Source: a virus
IMG/VR virus record: IMGVR_UViG_3300021471_000008
Span: 1 to 45,255 of that record
Strand: one strand, 5' to 3'
Length of the DNA: 45,255 nucleotides
Shown: in pieces, positions 23,201 to 31,149 of the stretch
Layout of the letters: each line of letters opens with the position of its first letter
Numbering within the stretch: the stretch's first letter is position 1
Made by a program: the position numbers and the translations under genes
Notes under the pieces: generated by a model
Told to the model about the DNA's origin: nothing
Databases searched by the model: none
What the model saw: the letters and a program-made list of their open reading frames with translations, nothing else

Positions 23201-25599
23201 TCTATATTAGTAACTAAAGAAATATTATGTTTACTAAAAAGTTCTACATTTGTGAAAACATCTATATCAACCATAGCATTTGCTATTATCTCAGAAGAAA
23301 GGTTTTTATCTGAATAAAGTTTTTGTTCTATATCATTTATAATTGACCTATCAATTGTTGTAAATCTTTCAACATCAACAGATGTGAAAACATTATATGA
23401 AACTGCTTTTCTTTCTATATTTACACTTACATTTCTATCTTGTGTGGATTTTTTATTAACATAAATAACTGCTGGATTAGTAAACGTCATATAGTTTTTA
23501 CTATAATAAATAAGTGATACATACCAAGTTTCTCCTCTACTAACTCCTGGAGTTTTAATGTAAACCTCTGTTTCTGTTTCTTGTTCAGTAAAACCAGTCA
23601 TAGTCAAATTATTAAGATAATCATTTGCTGTTCCTTCCTGATATTCACCATTTACATCTGTATAACTACCGTCACTTGTTATCCAATAACTATTAACTAT
23701 TGACATTCCGTCATAATCAGATGTAGAACTTACCCCCTGTTGTAACTCTGTAGATGTGCGTGTTAAAGCATTATGTGTCCAAAATGTGTTATCAGTGGAA
23801 TAAGCAAAATAAAAATATCCAGGATTAGAAAAATTTGCTTTATAAGCCTTATGATGAAGTCTTAATCTAAATTCATCACCAGGTTCAATATAAATAGGTG
23901 TATTAATTGCAGCAAGCCAATCATCTTCAGTTCTTGTAGAGATAAGACTGTCGTTAGAAAAACGGTAATCTGTATTATCTATTTTACTATCCCAAACGGT
24001 TACATTTACACTATCACTCGTTTCACCGACGTTTTCGTCATAGAAAGTAATAGTGTAAGTATAAGTGCCTTCGGAAAGAGAGTCTTCTTCAATTTCATAA
24101 GTAACTGGTGTTCCACTAGACCAAGACCCACTGGCAACTTGAGTAGTGCCCCTTTTAATAACATAATTATCAGGATTTTCATCTGTAGCTGTCCAGGAAA
24201 GAGTTTTACTTTCCCAGGTAGACATGGTTATATCGTTAGGAGAAGAGGTTATAACAGGGTCATCTTCTTCAAAAATAGTTATAGTGGGATAAACAATATA
24301 ATTATATGAATTAGTATCAGTATTTACTAATTTAAATCTATAATCAGACTTAGGTGTAGCGTTATATGCCCTTACACACCATTCAAGTTCAGTTTCTTTA
24401 CTACTCCAACCAGTAACATCAACGTTACAAACATTACCATTCTCATTATATTCACCAGTAACATCTACATAACTAGCGTCACTAGCTATCCAATAAGTAT
24501 TAGCTATACTATCTCCATCAGCGTCACCTGTTCCATTAACATCTGACCTAAAATCATTAGATGTGGTTGTTACTTGTGTCCAAGAACCACCGTCTTTAGA
24601 CATATACATAGTCCAAGCATTAGTAAGATAAGCGTTGTTTACTTTTATATGAAAACGAATACGAACAGTTTCACCGTTTTTAAGGGTTATATTAGTGTTT
24701 TTTTCTGCTAACCAGTCATCAGATGAACGATTATGTAAATCACTGTCTTTAGCAAAACGGAAGTCTGTTTGATTAATTTTTATTTCTCTTACATAAACAA
24801 GAGCACTATCATATGCACTATTATCAAAATCATCATATACAGTACAAGAATAGGTATATGTTCCAGCGGTAGTTGGAGCTGTACCGTTATAGTTTATAGG
24901 CGAACCGCTAGACCAAGTTCCACTATCTATTTGTGTTGTATCACGTTTTATGATATAATTATCAGGATTAGCGTCTGTGGCTGTCCAGCTTAAAGAAAGA
25001 GAACCACCAAGTTTAGCAAATGTATTATCTGGAGTGTCAGTAAAAACAGGGTCGTCAAACTCAACTATATTAGCTCTAGCAGTATTAGCATAATAATTAA
25101 AGGTACTAGAACCATTTCTAACTCTAAAATTAAGATAGTCTCCGTCAGCAAGATTACTACTTAAATAAACAACATACTCTACCTCTGTTTCACCAGTCTG
25201 GTCATCTGGAAAACCAGGTCCACCAAGAGTTGTAGAGGCATAATTATCTCCTGCGGCTTCAACTATTTGGTCACCAGTATGTTGAATATCTTCACCAAAA
25301 TTACTTATCCAGTAAGAAGTAGATATACTTCCACCATCGGTAACATAAGAACTATTAGTAAGAAGAACATAAGAGGAACTATCTGTTACTTGGAAATATG
25401 CCCCTCCATTACGACTACACCAAAGTGTCCATTGTCCAGAAGGTAAAGCGTCACCTGTATTACGTATATGAAAACGAAGAATATAAAGAGAACCTTTAAC
25501 AGTATCTATAGCAGTATTTATAGCCGCTTTCCAGCTACGGCTAGAAACACTACTGTTATTACCCCAACGATATGTATCCTGACGAAGATAAGCAGCCAT
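20257..25599 (-). CDS. Giant modular tail fibre / baseplate hub protein, 1,780 aa
   Basis: Residues 1-~690 alternate two modules: A (~180 residues, with Trp-Leu-Ala and YWI...DGSY signatures; three copies) and B (Ig-like, SWTATDANPDNYIIKR; two copies), as A-B-A-B-A. Residues ~700-925 hold about 15 copies of the 14-residue D-R-N-x-S-x-x-I-E repeat also found in the fibre at 3480. From ~930 the protein resembles phage tail hub/endopeptidase-like proteins (IRIIDKVIKLKKDEG, LLEILLDLCSNSSNVYYCKG). A long mixed region with a concanavalin-like patch follows. It likely joins the tail tip to the receptor. ATG 25599 opens MAAYLRQDTYRWG. Confidence 0.75.
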   Translation of the reverse strand: MAAYLRQDTYRWGNNSSVSSRSWKAAINTAIDTVKGSLYILRFHIRNTGDALPSGQWTLWCSRNGGAYFQVTDSSSYVLLTNSSYVTDGGSISTSYWISNFGEDIQHTGDQIVEAAGDNYASTTLGGPGFPDDQTGETEVEYVVYLSSNLADGDYLNFRVRNGSSTFNYYANTARANIVEFDDPVFTDTPDNTFAKLGGSLSLSWTATDANPDNYIIKRDTTQIDSGTWSSGSPINYNGTAPTTAGTYTYSCTVYDDFDNSAYDSALVYVREIKINQTDFRFAKDSDLHNRSSDDWLAEKNTNITLKNGETVRIRFHIKVNNAYLTNAWTMYMSKDGGSWTQVTTTSNDFRSDVNGTGDADGDSIANTYWIASDASYVDVTGEYNENGNVCNVDVTGWSSKETELEWCVRAYNATPKSDYRFKLVNTDTNSYNYIVYPTITIFEEDDPVITSSPNDITMSTWESKTLSWTATDENPDNYVIKRGTTQVASGSWSSGTPVTYEIEEDSLSEGTYTYTITFYDENVGETSDSVNVTVWDSKIDNTDYRFSNDSLISTRTEDDWLAAINTPIYIEPGDEFRLRLHHKAYKANFSNPGYFYFAYSTDNTFWTHNALTRTSTELQQGVSSTSDYDGMSIVNSYWITSDGSYTDVNGEYQEGTANDYLNNLTMTGFTEQETETEVYIKTPGVSRGETWYVSLIYYSKNYMTFTNPAVIYVNKKSTQDRNVSVNIERKAVSYNVFTSVDVERFTTIDRSIINDIEQKLYSDKNLSSEIIANAMVDIDVFTNVELFSKHNISLVTNIERILKEDKQLITNIERFFSTDRNVDFTIEQQIKTDRNISTNIEVDEFSDRQVGMIIGAHARVDRSVGLEIEQRSKSDREVSVDVIFTGSVDRSLFIEVEQSFYSNINTSVNVQSYNKSDKNVSVSISHEVLDLAYYDETNSRWTDGSYDSTRIRIIDKVIKLKKDEGLNKLSTLKFTIFDYDTNWDIKEGTIVALGTDFTWSGTPGASSSSFVKLLFEGQVTKVTKKNCTYDGKYDLDVEAVHIVNTLANKYAYWLISSLRVTQGGKEELCTSDYHVDQLLDKVIYYDENGSSASINRNLVTDGNFILHKEYVDKNLLEILLDLCSNSSNVYYCKGTTFVFKPKKPILTSMYFDYLTSQQNWRYLAYDSTFKLKSNEALIANSYDISSGETMGNDVYTHIRNYSPYSRKLYGNGLFLGKLVDDATYQTFVYSMIDARTINTYFPYTDKTLTGLSTSDIKFEYPLNRYGSSEEGIDMSSNNVYMLGLKQTVSSGNPVIEIGTIYPSRTFQPVNIEKNLSGGGTDNIYRTGFEIPVYSWIADQIRFFHPSIPTRYIFWNDGTQCDEWIQMGWNYEIEKYCLSCMGMVGLYDWSTPGWERIFLAFKDFCYLQDFSSDLPNLTPGISDDISKIQWRNETDEWEVELGFTHSIIEDIGLPSASISIRAGFDHSGNGFKDCVEIKLSGDGTSDLSGIFNKYTNNTKTTLQTYTFSTSLDTIKLVFNKAGSEWKGAIYIYNSFYDDWRIVNDWVTFTGVSSGHSMTMVIEDWVNTTGINGVTIRERLGTNYDLDDDKITKVVYNAKNVPAQVVVIGEKNPEGGVKIPYGKYPEEPSDTGTYIMVKRLKVYSDNAATVAARYLYENELVENVKVTLIEDNVFNFENYYPNMHIVLKDTDYYINNIIFDYITRTITFSAGGEEKGFYDYLSVLAKEAEDKKEQELLNAPIMVKFEMDSSFSGADMINNPPDSKDDTGGRFFTQDDVPTGV

Positions 25600-25610
25600 A
25601 TTTATTTAAC

Positions 25611-25811
25611 CTATTTATTCATTTTTCTTAAAAGTAAGGCAAGATTAGCCCTTTTACGTATAGTTTGATTTTTACTTTTCCTTAATTGAAGAAGAACAGA
25701 ATACTTTATTTTTCCATCCTTATCAAAACCCTTTTTACCATATTTACGCTTTACATACTCCCTTAAAGCACCTGGCTTCTTTATAGCCTTACTTATCCAC
25801 TTTTTTTCCAA
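25611..25811 (-). CDS. Basic 'KKPGALR' protein, 66 aa, TTG start
   Basis: The sequence KKWISKAIKKPGALREYVKR carries a W-I-x-K-A-I-K-K-P-G-A-L-R motif that I recognise from small basic proteins in many phages and large viruses, function unknown. TTG 25811 lies six bases after AAGGTGGT; TTG 25817 is also in frame but overlaps the SD. Very basic, so nucleic-acid binding is likely. It overlaps the upstream gene by 19 bases. Confidence 0.6.
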   Translation of the reverse strand: MEKKWISKAIKKPGALREYVKRKYGKKGFDKDGKIKYSVLLQLRKSKNQTIRKRANLALLLRKMNK

Positions 25812-25936
25812 CCCCAACCACCTTCATTTTCTATAAACTTTTTCCATGCCCGCTCAGCCTTTTCTTTACTAGTATATTTACATTTACCTTTTTTACCTAT
25901 TTTATATTTACCATTTGAACATCTATAAATTGGCAT
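25793..25936 (-). CDS. Small basic protein, 47 aa
   Basis: ATG 25936 opens MPIYRCSNGKYKIGKKGKC, followed by KEKAERAWKKFIENEGGW. The two Cys and Lys-rich beginning resemble small phage proteins often coded next to KKPGALR proteins. It overlaps genes on both sides (25923-25936 and 25793-25811). No function known. Confidence 0.55.
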   Translation of the reverse strand: MPIYRCSNGKYKIGKKGKCKYTSKEKAERAWKKFIENEGGWGWKKSG

Positions 25937-26117
25937 ATCCATCAATTAAACTACTTGTAAATGTATCTTCCCATGTGAAAGTATAAGGTTGACTACAACG
26001 ACATGGATTAATTAATTTGCCTAGAAGTGTAGCAAAACATTCTAAACAAACCTTCTTACCAAAAATCTCTTTTGAATTTTCTTCATTAATAAATTTTAAA
26101 CAATTTGCACAATTCAT
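25923..26117 (-). CDS. Zinc-binding protein, 64 aa
   Basis: ATG 26117 follows GAGGTTTTAAAA at the end of the upstream gene. CANC, CLEC and PCRCS give five cysteines, a likely zinc ribbon. It sits among tail genes between the fibre and a tail protein, so it may be structural or a late regulator. No family recognised. Confidence 0.6.
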   Translation of the reverse strand: MNCANCLKFINEENSKEIFGKKVCLECFATLLGKLINPCRCSQPYTFTWEDTFTSSLIDGYANL

Positions 26118-26120
26118 TTT

Positions 26121-26609
26121 TTAAAACCTCACTAAATCATGATGAGAACTAGAAGTGTAAAAGGTCTCAAAAGTAAAAGTAACCTTATAAAGTGTAGAAC
26201 CTATAACATTAGCAAAGTTGGGAACGTGTTTAACGTTTATATTTTTTATTCTTCCACCCTTCCAATGTCGAATAAGATAACTGCCTTCTGTATCTCTTAT
26301 CCAGACCCTTAAACCCTTTTCTGAACCACTCACCCCTTCGGCAGCTTGATATAGAACATCTAAATCTACTAATCCCAAAGAAGAACTATCTAAACCTGTT
26401 TCAGCCTTTTCTTCTATAAGAAGAGTAAATTTAAGTTGAGGATTTTTAACCCCTATCCAACGAGAAAGAGGTTTACCTGTCCAGGCAGTAGCGTTACGAT
26501 TAATATATGTATGAGCAGAAGAACAGTCAAGAACAACAGTGTTCTTAAGATAAATTCCTGTCTGACTGTCAGTAGGCTCACTATCACTTACATAAATTTC
26601 TAAAGTCAT
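26121..26609 (-). CDS. Tail protein downstream of the tape measure (distal tail-like), 162 aa
   Basis: A beta-rich protein (TLEIYVSDSEPTDSQTG at the start, VTFTFETFYTSS at the end). Position directly after the tape measure with an ATGA overlap is where siphoviruses carry distal tail or tail-tip proteins, so that role is inferred from gene order. No conserved motif is visible. Confidence 0.55.
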   Translation of the reverse strand: MTLEIYVSDSEPTDSQTGIYLKNTVVLDCSSAHTYINRNATAWTGKPLSRWIGVKNPQLKFTLLIEEKAETGLDSSSLGLVDLDVLYQAAEGVSGSEKGLRVWIRDTEGSYLIRHWKGGRIKNINVKHVPNFANVIGSTLYKVTFTFETFYTSSSHHDLVRF

Positions 26610-28864
26610 ATATAACTACCTCTTGTTCTTTTTATTTCCAGAGCAACAGTTTTACCTACCATTTCTCCAAAACCCTCTGAGTCCATCATCTCATCAAACT
26701 CTGGAGTTATATATATATAAACATTTACTGCTCCTTCTCCCATTCCTCCTCCCGTTGTTCCACCAGTAGAACTAGTAGTGGTTGTAGAAGTAGGAGTAGG
26801 AAATTCACTTGTTCCTGCAGGAGGAAGAGTAGAACCCTCTCCACCATAGTCACCTGTATTTATATCCTCATTATCTGTTCCTGTTCCACCTTTATCTTCT
26901 TCTGTTTCAGTTGTTCCTTCAAACTCTGTCTTTGCTTCTTCTGCGGTCATCTCCTGTATTTCTTGAACGTCGTCTTTAAGCAAACCTACCTTTTTAAGAA
27001 ATTTAATTATAAGATTAACCAATTTGATAAAAAGATTAAACACCCCAGCAACTACTTTCCATACAAAATCCATTACCTGTCCAAGTAATTCCATAGCTTT
27101 CTGCCATAAACCTGAAGAAACTATAGCCTCTTTTATATTATTAATTATAGTCCCCATTACTTTACCAAAAAACTTGACAGGTATAAGTAAAATCTTAAAT
27201 ACTATGGCTAACATTCTAAAGGGTGCAAGAGCCATCTTTATCCAGAAAACAAGATATTTAAGAAAGAACCCAGTTATAGGAGCAAGTGCTTGAGCAAAAA
27301 CGTTTATTACATCTGCCAACATTTTAAAAAGGTCTACAAAAGGTTTCATTATTGCCTTTAATCCTTCCATTACTCCACCAAAACCTCCAAACTGGTCTTT
27401 TACTGCATAGATAATAGAACCAAGAATTGTTAGAGCCAGACCTATTGGTCCTAGAGCCTTCATAAAAGTTTTTGTAGCTACTGTAGCTATACGTATAGTT
27501 ACAGTTAAAACTCCATAACTACTAGCTAATATAAAGTTTTTTATAGTAGTTAATGTGGAAACTATTCCTTCCTTTATACGTGTCTTAATATTTCTTATAC
27601 TCACCTTACCAAGTAATATTTTTGCTACAACAACCCAAAAAACAGATAGTTTTTCTCGTATATTAGCTATTGTATTCATTATAGATAAACGCATACTATA
27701 CGTTTTTAAGGTATTAAGTATACCAGTTATAGTTATTTCTCGTATACTTGTAGTTATAAGAAAGTTTTTAGCTGTAATAAGTGCATAAACAGCGGTAGAA
27801 AATAGTCCTGTAATAGTTATAGCTTGTGGAAGAGAACTGAAAGAATATTCACCTATTTTGACCATAAGGTTTTCCAGACTTTGACCAAGTAAAACAAGTT
27901 TACCATAAAGAGTTTCTTCAAAAGCTGTAGCTGCCTGTTCAGCTATTCCACTAGCCGTGTCTATAGAATTGGCTAGTTCATCAAAGCTTCCATTAAGTGC
28001 TTCAAGAACAGGAAGAATGTTTACTCCCCTAACACCAAAAATGTCAAAAGCAACTGCTAACCTCTGACTAGGGTCTTCTATAGCCAGAATATATTGAGCA
28101 AGTAATCTTAATCTATCTAAAGGTATAAGCGAAGAGAAATAATCCATATTTATACCAAGAGAAGTTATAGCCTCCTCTGTTCCTGGAGTTATATCAAGAA
28201 CAGAACTTAAAGCCTTACGTAATATAGTTCCAGCAGTAGAAGCATTTATACCTGCAGAATAAAGTATACCTATAGCTGCAGATAGTTGACCAAGAGAAAG
28301 ACCTGCTTCTGCAGCAGTAGCACCTACCATACTTAAGGCTGTGTTCATATCTTCAGTTGTCATGGCAAAAAGTTGTTCACTTTTAGTCAGAGCGTCGGCA
28401 ACATTTTTTACATCTTGCCCAGCATATGAAAACATGTTCTGTAATCTGACCATAGTCCGTGTAGCGTCATTAAGTTCCATACCTACGGCTGTAGCAAGAA
28501 GAATAGACTGAGAAAGCTGGTCTATAGCACCTGTAGAAGTATATCCTGCACGCATAAGATAACCTAATGCGTCAGCTATCTCATTAAAAGAGTAAACGCT
28601 CTCATTACTCATCTTAAGTATACTATTACCTAAACCAGTCATTGTTTCTTCTAAACCTTCAACATCTCCAGTAGATATAACTACAAGACGGGAAAGGTCA
28701 GCCATGGCGGCTTCAAATTTTATAAATGTAGATATAACTTCATTTACTGCATAGGCTGCACTCAGAGCTGCGCCAGTAAGTTGACGAAAGGCAAAAAGAG
28801 CTCCCTTATTAAGAATATCTATACGTATCCCGAACCCGCCAAAGAACATGTTACGTGCGCTCAT
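26606..28864 (-). CDS. Tail tape measure protein, 752 aa
   Basis: The N-terminal ~300 residues match the TP901-type tape-measure core (LGYLMRAGYTSTGAIDQLS, MTTEDMNTALSMVGATAAEA, AGINASTAGTILRKALS). Several long hydrophobic helices follow in the middle (about 340-560), as usual in tape measures. The C-terminal ~110 residues are Thr/Gly-rich and end with a coil (MMDSEGFGEMVGKTVALEI). At about 1.5 angstrom per residue, the known ruler rule, the tail would be near 110 nm. It starts at ATG 28864, overlapping the frameshift product's stop. Confidence 0.85.
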   Translation of the reverse strand: MSARNMFFGGFGIRIDILNKGALFAFRQLTGAALSAAYAVNEVISTFIKFEAAMADLSRLVVISTGDVEGLEETMTGLGNSILKMSNESVYSFNEIADALGYLMRAGYTSTGAIDQLSQSILLATAVGMELNDATRTMVRLQNMFSYAGQDVKNVADALTKSEQLFAMTTEDMNTALSMVGATAAEAGLSLGQLSAAIGILYSAGINASTAGTILRKALSSVLDITPGTEEAITSLGINMDYFSSLIPLDRLRLLAQYILAIEDPSQRLAVAFDIFGVRGVNILPVLEALNGSFDELANSIDTASGIAEQAATAFEETLYGKLVLLGQSLENLMVKIGEYSFSSLPQAITITGLFSTAVYALITAKNFLITTSIREITITGILNTLKTYSMRLSIMNTIANIREKLSVFWVVVAKILLGKVSIRNIKTRIKEGIVSTLTTIKNFILASSYGVLTVTIRIATVATKTFMKALGPIGLALTILGSIIYAVKDQFGGFGGVMEGLKAIMKPFVDLFKMLADVINVFAQALAPITGFFLKYLVFWIKMALAPFRMLAIVFKILLIPVKFFGKVMGTIINNIKEAIVSSGLWQKAMELLGQVMDFVWKVVAGVFNLFIKLVNLIIKFLKKVGLLKDDVQEIQEMTAEEAKTEFEGTTETEEDKGGTGTDNEDINTGDYGGEGSTLPPAGTSEFPTPTSTTTTSSTGGTTGGGMGEGAVNVYIYITPEFDEMMDSEGFGEMVGKTVALEIKRTRGSYI

Positions 28865-29028
28865 CTTCTTATTCCTCTATATTTTCTTTCCATTTCTTTT
28901 TCTGTTTTTTTAGCTTCTTCTTCTTCTTCTTCAGCTAACTTATTAATAGCATAAATAAGAGCGTTATATTCTCCTATATCCATCTTTTTAAGGTCCTGGT
29001 AAGTAAAGCCTCCTTGGGTGTGTTTCAT
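28861..29028 (-). CDS. Tail assembly chaperone second part (gpT-like), 55 aa
   Basis: Lies between the first chaperone frame and the tape measure, exactly where lambda-type phages encode the frameshifted T part. From ATG 29028 it reads MKHTQGGFTYQDLKKMDIGE and ends in an acidic-basic helix with six Glu in a row. The frame is also open upstream into the -1 frame of the previous gene, so the likely product is a fusion made by -1 frameshifting at 29070-29076. The stop TGA overlaps the tape-measure ATG. Confidence 0.65.
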   Translation of the reverse strand: MKHTQGGFTYQDLKKMDIGEYNALIYAINKLAEEEEEEAKKTEKEMERKYRGIRR

Positions 29029-29045
29029 TATTAAGATATAATCTC

Positions 29046-29417
29046 TTAACTCACCCTCGGCATAAGACCTAAATTTTCTGTTAGTTTAAATAAACCTATA
29101 GCGTCACTATACTTGTAGAAAATCTCGTTAAGTCGCATATCAAACATTTTCTTTATTTGTTCTTTAGTAAGTTTGGGTTTGACAAGCGCTTTAGCCAGAG
29201 TTTCAAGTTGATACATATCTTCATCAAGTGTGCGGGAAACAATATTTCCAGCCTTATCCCGTTTAACAAGTGTACATTTACGTTTTATAGCTCCAGCCTC
29301 TTCGGCTGTAAGTTTGCGTAACATAACATATTTACCATCTGAAAGTTTAATATCTATAAACTCTGCTATCTCATTTTCTAAATCTTCTACAGTTAGATAA
29401 ACTTTTTCTTTAGCCAT
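29046..29417 (-). CDS. Tail assembly chaperone first part (gpG-like), 123 aa
   Basis: Starts at ATG 29417 (MAKEKVYLTVEDL), chosen because AGGA lies nine bases upstream; earlier in-frame codons run into the preceding gene. It is an acidic-to-basic helical protein of the size of siphovirus gpG chaperones, located between tail tube and tape measure. Near its end the codons GAA-AAT-TTA form a slippery heptamer. Expected to bind the tape measure during tail assembly (established for the G/GT family). Confidence 0.65.
   Translation of the reverse strand: MAKEKVYLTVEDLENEIAEFIDIKLSDGKYVMLRKLTAEEAGAIKRKCTLVKRDKAGNIVSRTLDEDMYQLETLAKALVKPKLTKEQIKKMFDMRLNEIFYKYSDAIGLFKLTENLGLMPRVS
29070..29076 (-). promoter_or_regulatory. 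Predicted -1 ribosomal frameshift site A_AAT_TTA
   Basis: On the minus strand the heptamer is AAATTTA in the phase X_XXY_YYZ (codons gaA AAT TTA), eight codons before the zero-frame stop. Slipping back one base joins the frame of the 55-residue T-like part with no stop between. This is the place and direction of the conserved G-GT frameshift. Confidence 0.6.
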
Positions 29418-29428
29418 TTTTTTCATTC

Positions 29429-29806
29429 CTATGTTAATTGAACAGTTTCTGCTTTCCAACTCATTTCTGACTTTACTGGTTCTTCCAGAGAGAAACTTAT
29501 CTCAAAACTTTCATACTTTACATTATTAAAAGTAAGTGTGTAATCTGGCACAGAACCAAACTCAAGGGAAAGGTTTTTGGTTGTTCCATAAGTAAGAACG
29601 TCGTTTATAATATCGTAGGTTGTGTGTATTATACTAAAACTTCCACTTGCGTTTATCTGTGTCCAGGCAAACTCTTTTATAGTCTCAAGTCCTATCTCTT
29701 TTATCTCCAGTTGTCCATTAGCTATCTCAAAACTAACTTCCTGTGTATAACCTACCGTTGAACCAGCAATCTTGAATGTAACATCCTTTCCCGTATAAGT
29801 AGTCAT
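29429..29806 (-). CDS. Tail-tube-like protein 1 (major tail tube paralogue), 125 aa
   Basis: Beta-rich, beginning MTTYTGKDVTFKIAG. It aligns with the next protein upstream (29818) at the start (MTTYxGKDV), at VSFEIANGQLEIKEI and at the end (SLEEPVKSEM). This is the pattern of tube/Hcp-like proteins that stack as hexameric rings. It directly precedes the chaperone. SD and ATG are tight against the upstream gene. Which of the four tube-like proteins is the true tube cannot be told. Confidence 0.6.
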   Translation of the reverse strand: MTTYTGKDVTFKIAGSTVGYTQEVSFEIANGQLEIKEIGLETIKEFAWTQINASGSFSIIHTTYDIINDVLTYGTTKNLSLEFGSVPDYTLTFNNVKYESFEISFSLEEPVKSEMSWKAETVQLT

Positions 29807-29817
29807 CTTTTTTCACC

Positions 29818-30231
29818 CTATGTTAATGTTGAAGCTTTAGCCACAAAAGGCATTTCAAACTCCACAGGTTCCTCTATACCTATAGAACAAGAAATTTGTC
29901 CCCAGGAAACATCTGAAAGAGTAAGAATAAAATCTGGAGTAGAACCAAATTTTAGTTGTATATCATCTGTTGGTTGGCTAGTAGGTAAACCATCGCTAGG
30001 TAAAACAAGGTTGTAAAGAGAGCTTAAAGAAAAGTTACCTGAACTTTGTGGTCTAATCTTAAGAGAACCACTAATTGCTATCTTTGTCCAAACAAACTCT
30101 TTTACCGTATCGCTAGAAATTTCTCTCACTTCTAATTGTCCATTATCTATTTCAAAACTTAATTCTTGGGCGTAAAGAACTTGATTTGCCCCAAGAAATA
30201 TATCTACATCTTTTCCTACATAAGTTGTCAT
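29818..30231 (-). CDS. Tail-tube-like protein 2, 137 aa
   Basis: A paralogue of the 29429 gene: MTTYVGKDVDIFLGANQ, LSFEIDNGQLEVREI, FVWTKIAISGSLKI and an ending GIEEPVEFEM. It has an extra loop of about 15 residues in the middle (PSDGLPTSQPTDD). Two nearly identical folds side by side suggest a tube made of two ring types or a specialised terminal ring. Confidence 0.6.
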   Translation of the reverse strand: MTTYVGKDVDIFLGANQVLYAQELSFEIDNGQLEVREISSDTVKEFVWTKIAISGSLKIRPQSSGNFSLSSLYNLVLPSDGLPTSQPTDDIQLKFGSTPDFILTLSDVSWGQISCSIGIEEPVEFEMPFVAKASTLT

Positions 30232-30234
30232 TTT

Positions 30235-31113
30235 TTATACCTCACTAAAGGTTAATTCTTTGGCTACAAAATCTAAAGAACCTGTAAGAGGGTCTTCAGG
30301 ATTAATGGTTAATGAATATTTTGCTGTAGCCATTGTTCCTTTTATTATATGAGTTGTTGTCCCATCTGTTAACTCGACGTGTATATAAGTAGTGTTATCT
30401 GTGAAAAGAAGCTGAAAAGCCATATCATTAGAGTTAAGTGTTCCCCATCCTGTCCCTGTATCTATCTTCCAACCCCAGTCAGTGTATATATCAGTAGAAG
30501 CATAAGCAAAACTTGCGTCATCACAGTTTTCTATAACTATCCAGTACCAGTCATCCATAGTCAAAGAAGCAGAAGAAAGGTCTACATTTTTCCAACCTAC
30601 ACCTGAACAATCTATTGTTCCACTAGCTAGAGCCGAACCGCTAGGTATACCGCTATTATCTGCCTGTACACTCACTGTTACACTTGTATCTGTTCCTCCA
30701 CTATTATAGATACTTACAGAACTTAATGTTCCTCCTGCAGCTCTAAACTTAAAAGCAAGTTTTTGTCCAGTAGTTAGAGCCTGAGAGTTAGTTTTATCTC
30801 CCTGTATATGCTTTATATCTACAGAGGCTAGGTTGGGAGACATGTTTATAACTTCTGTTTTTGTAGGGTCGACTTCATAGTCTCCGAAAACTAAACCTAT
30901 TGCACCCATATCTTCCATTCTGTAGTCCATAGAACCACTAAAACTTCTTTTTGTTCTTTGCCACCTTTTATGGTTTTCACTTAACACACTTACATCTGCC
31001 AGACCGCTTTCTCCACTAATTGTCAACTCTGAAAGACTAGCTATAGTCCTTCCAGCAACTATAAGTTTTAAATCTTTTGTTGTTACTACCCTTATTAGGT
31101 CTGTCATTAACAA
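30235..31113 (-). CDS. Tail-tube-like protein 3 with inserted carbohydrate-binding-like domain, 292 aa
   Basis: The first ~90 residues and the last ~50 resemble the tube paralogues (FSGSMDYRMEDMG, then YSLTINPEDPLTGSLDF). Between them is a beta-sandwich of about 130 residues (LSSVSIYNSGGTDTS, DDWYWIVIENCDDASFAY) that looks like a CBM/choice-of-anchor-type domain. It would be displayed on the tail surface. The start may be TTG 31113 after GGAG, or ATG 31107. Confidence 0.55.
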   Translation of the reverse strand: MLMTDLIRVVTTKDLKLIVAGRTIASLSELTISGESGLADVSVLSENHKRWQRTKRSFSGSMDYRMEDMGAIGLVFGDYEVDPTKTEVINMSPNLASVDIKHIQGDKTNSQALTTGQKLAFKFRAAGGTLSSVSIYNSGGTDTSVTVSVQADNSGIPSGSALASGTIDCSGVGWKNVDLSSASLTMDDWYWIVIENCDDASFAYASTDIYTDWGWKIDTGTGWGTLNSNDMAFQLLFTDNTTYIHVELTDGTTTHIIKGTMATAKYSLTINPEDPLTGSLDFVAKELTFSEV

Positions 31114-31149
31114 ACATACTCCTTTTTTATTATTTAAATTTTTCCTTCT

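Noticed and set aside
22800-23410. Tandem nucleotide repeats that could be a CRISPR array
   Set aside because: The repetition is in the protein (14-residue repeat) in an intact long frame. Units are not conserved at DNA level and there are no spacers.
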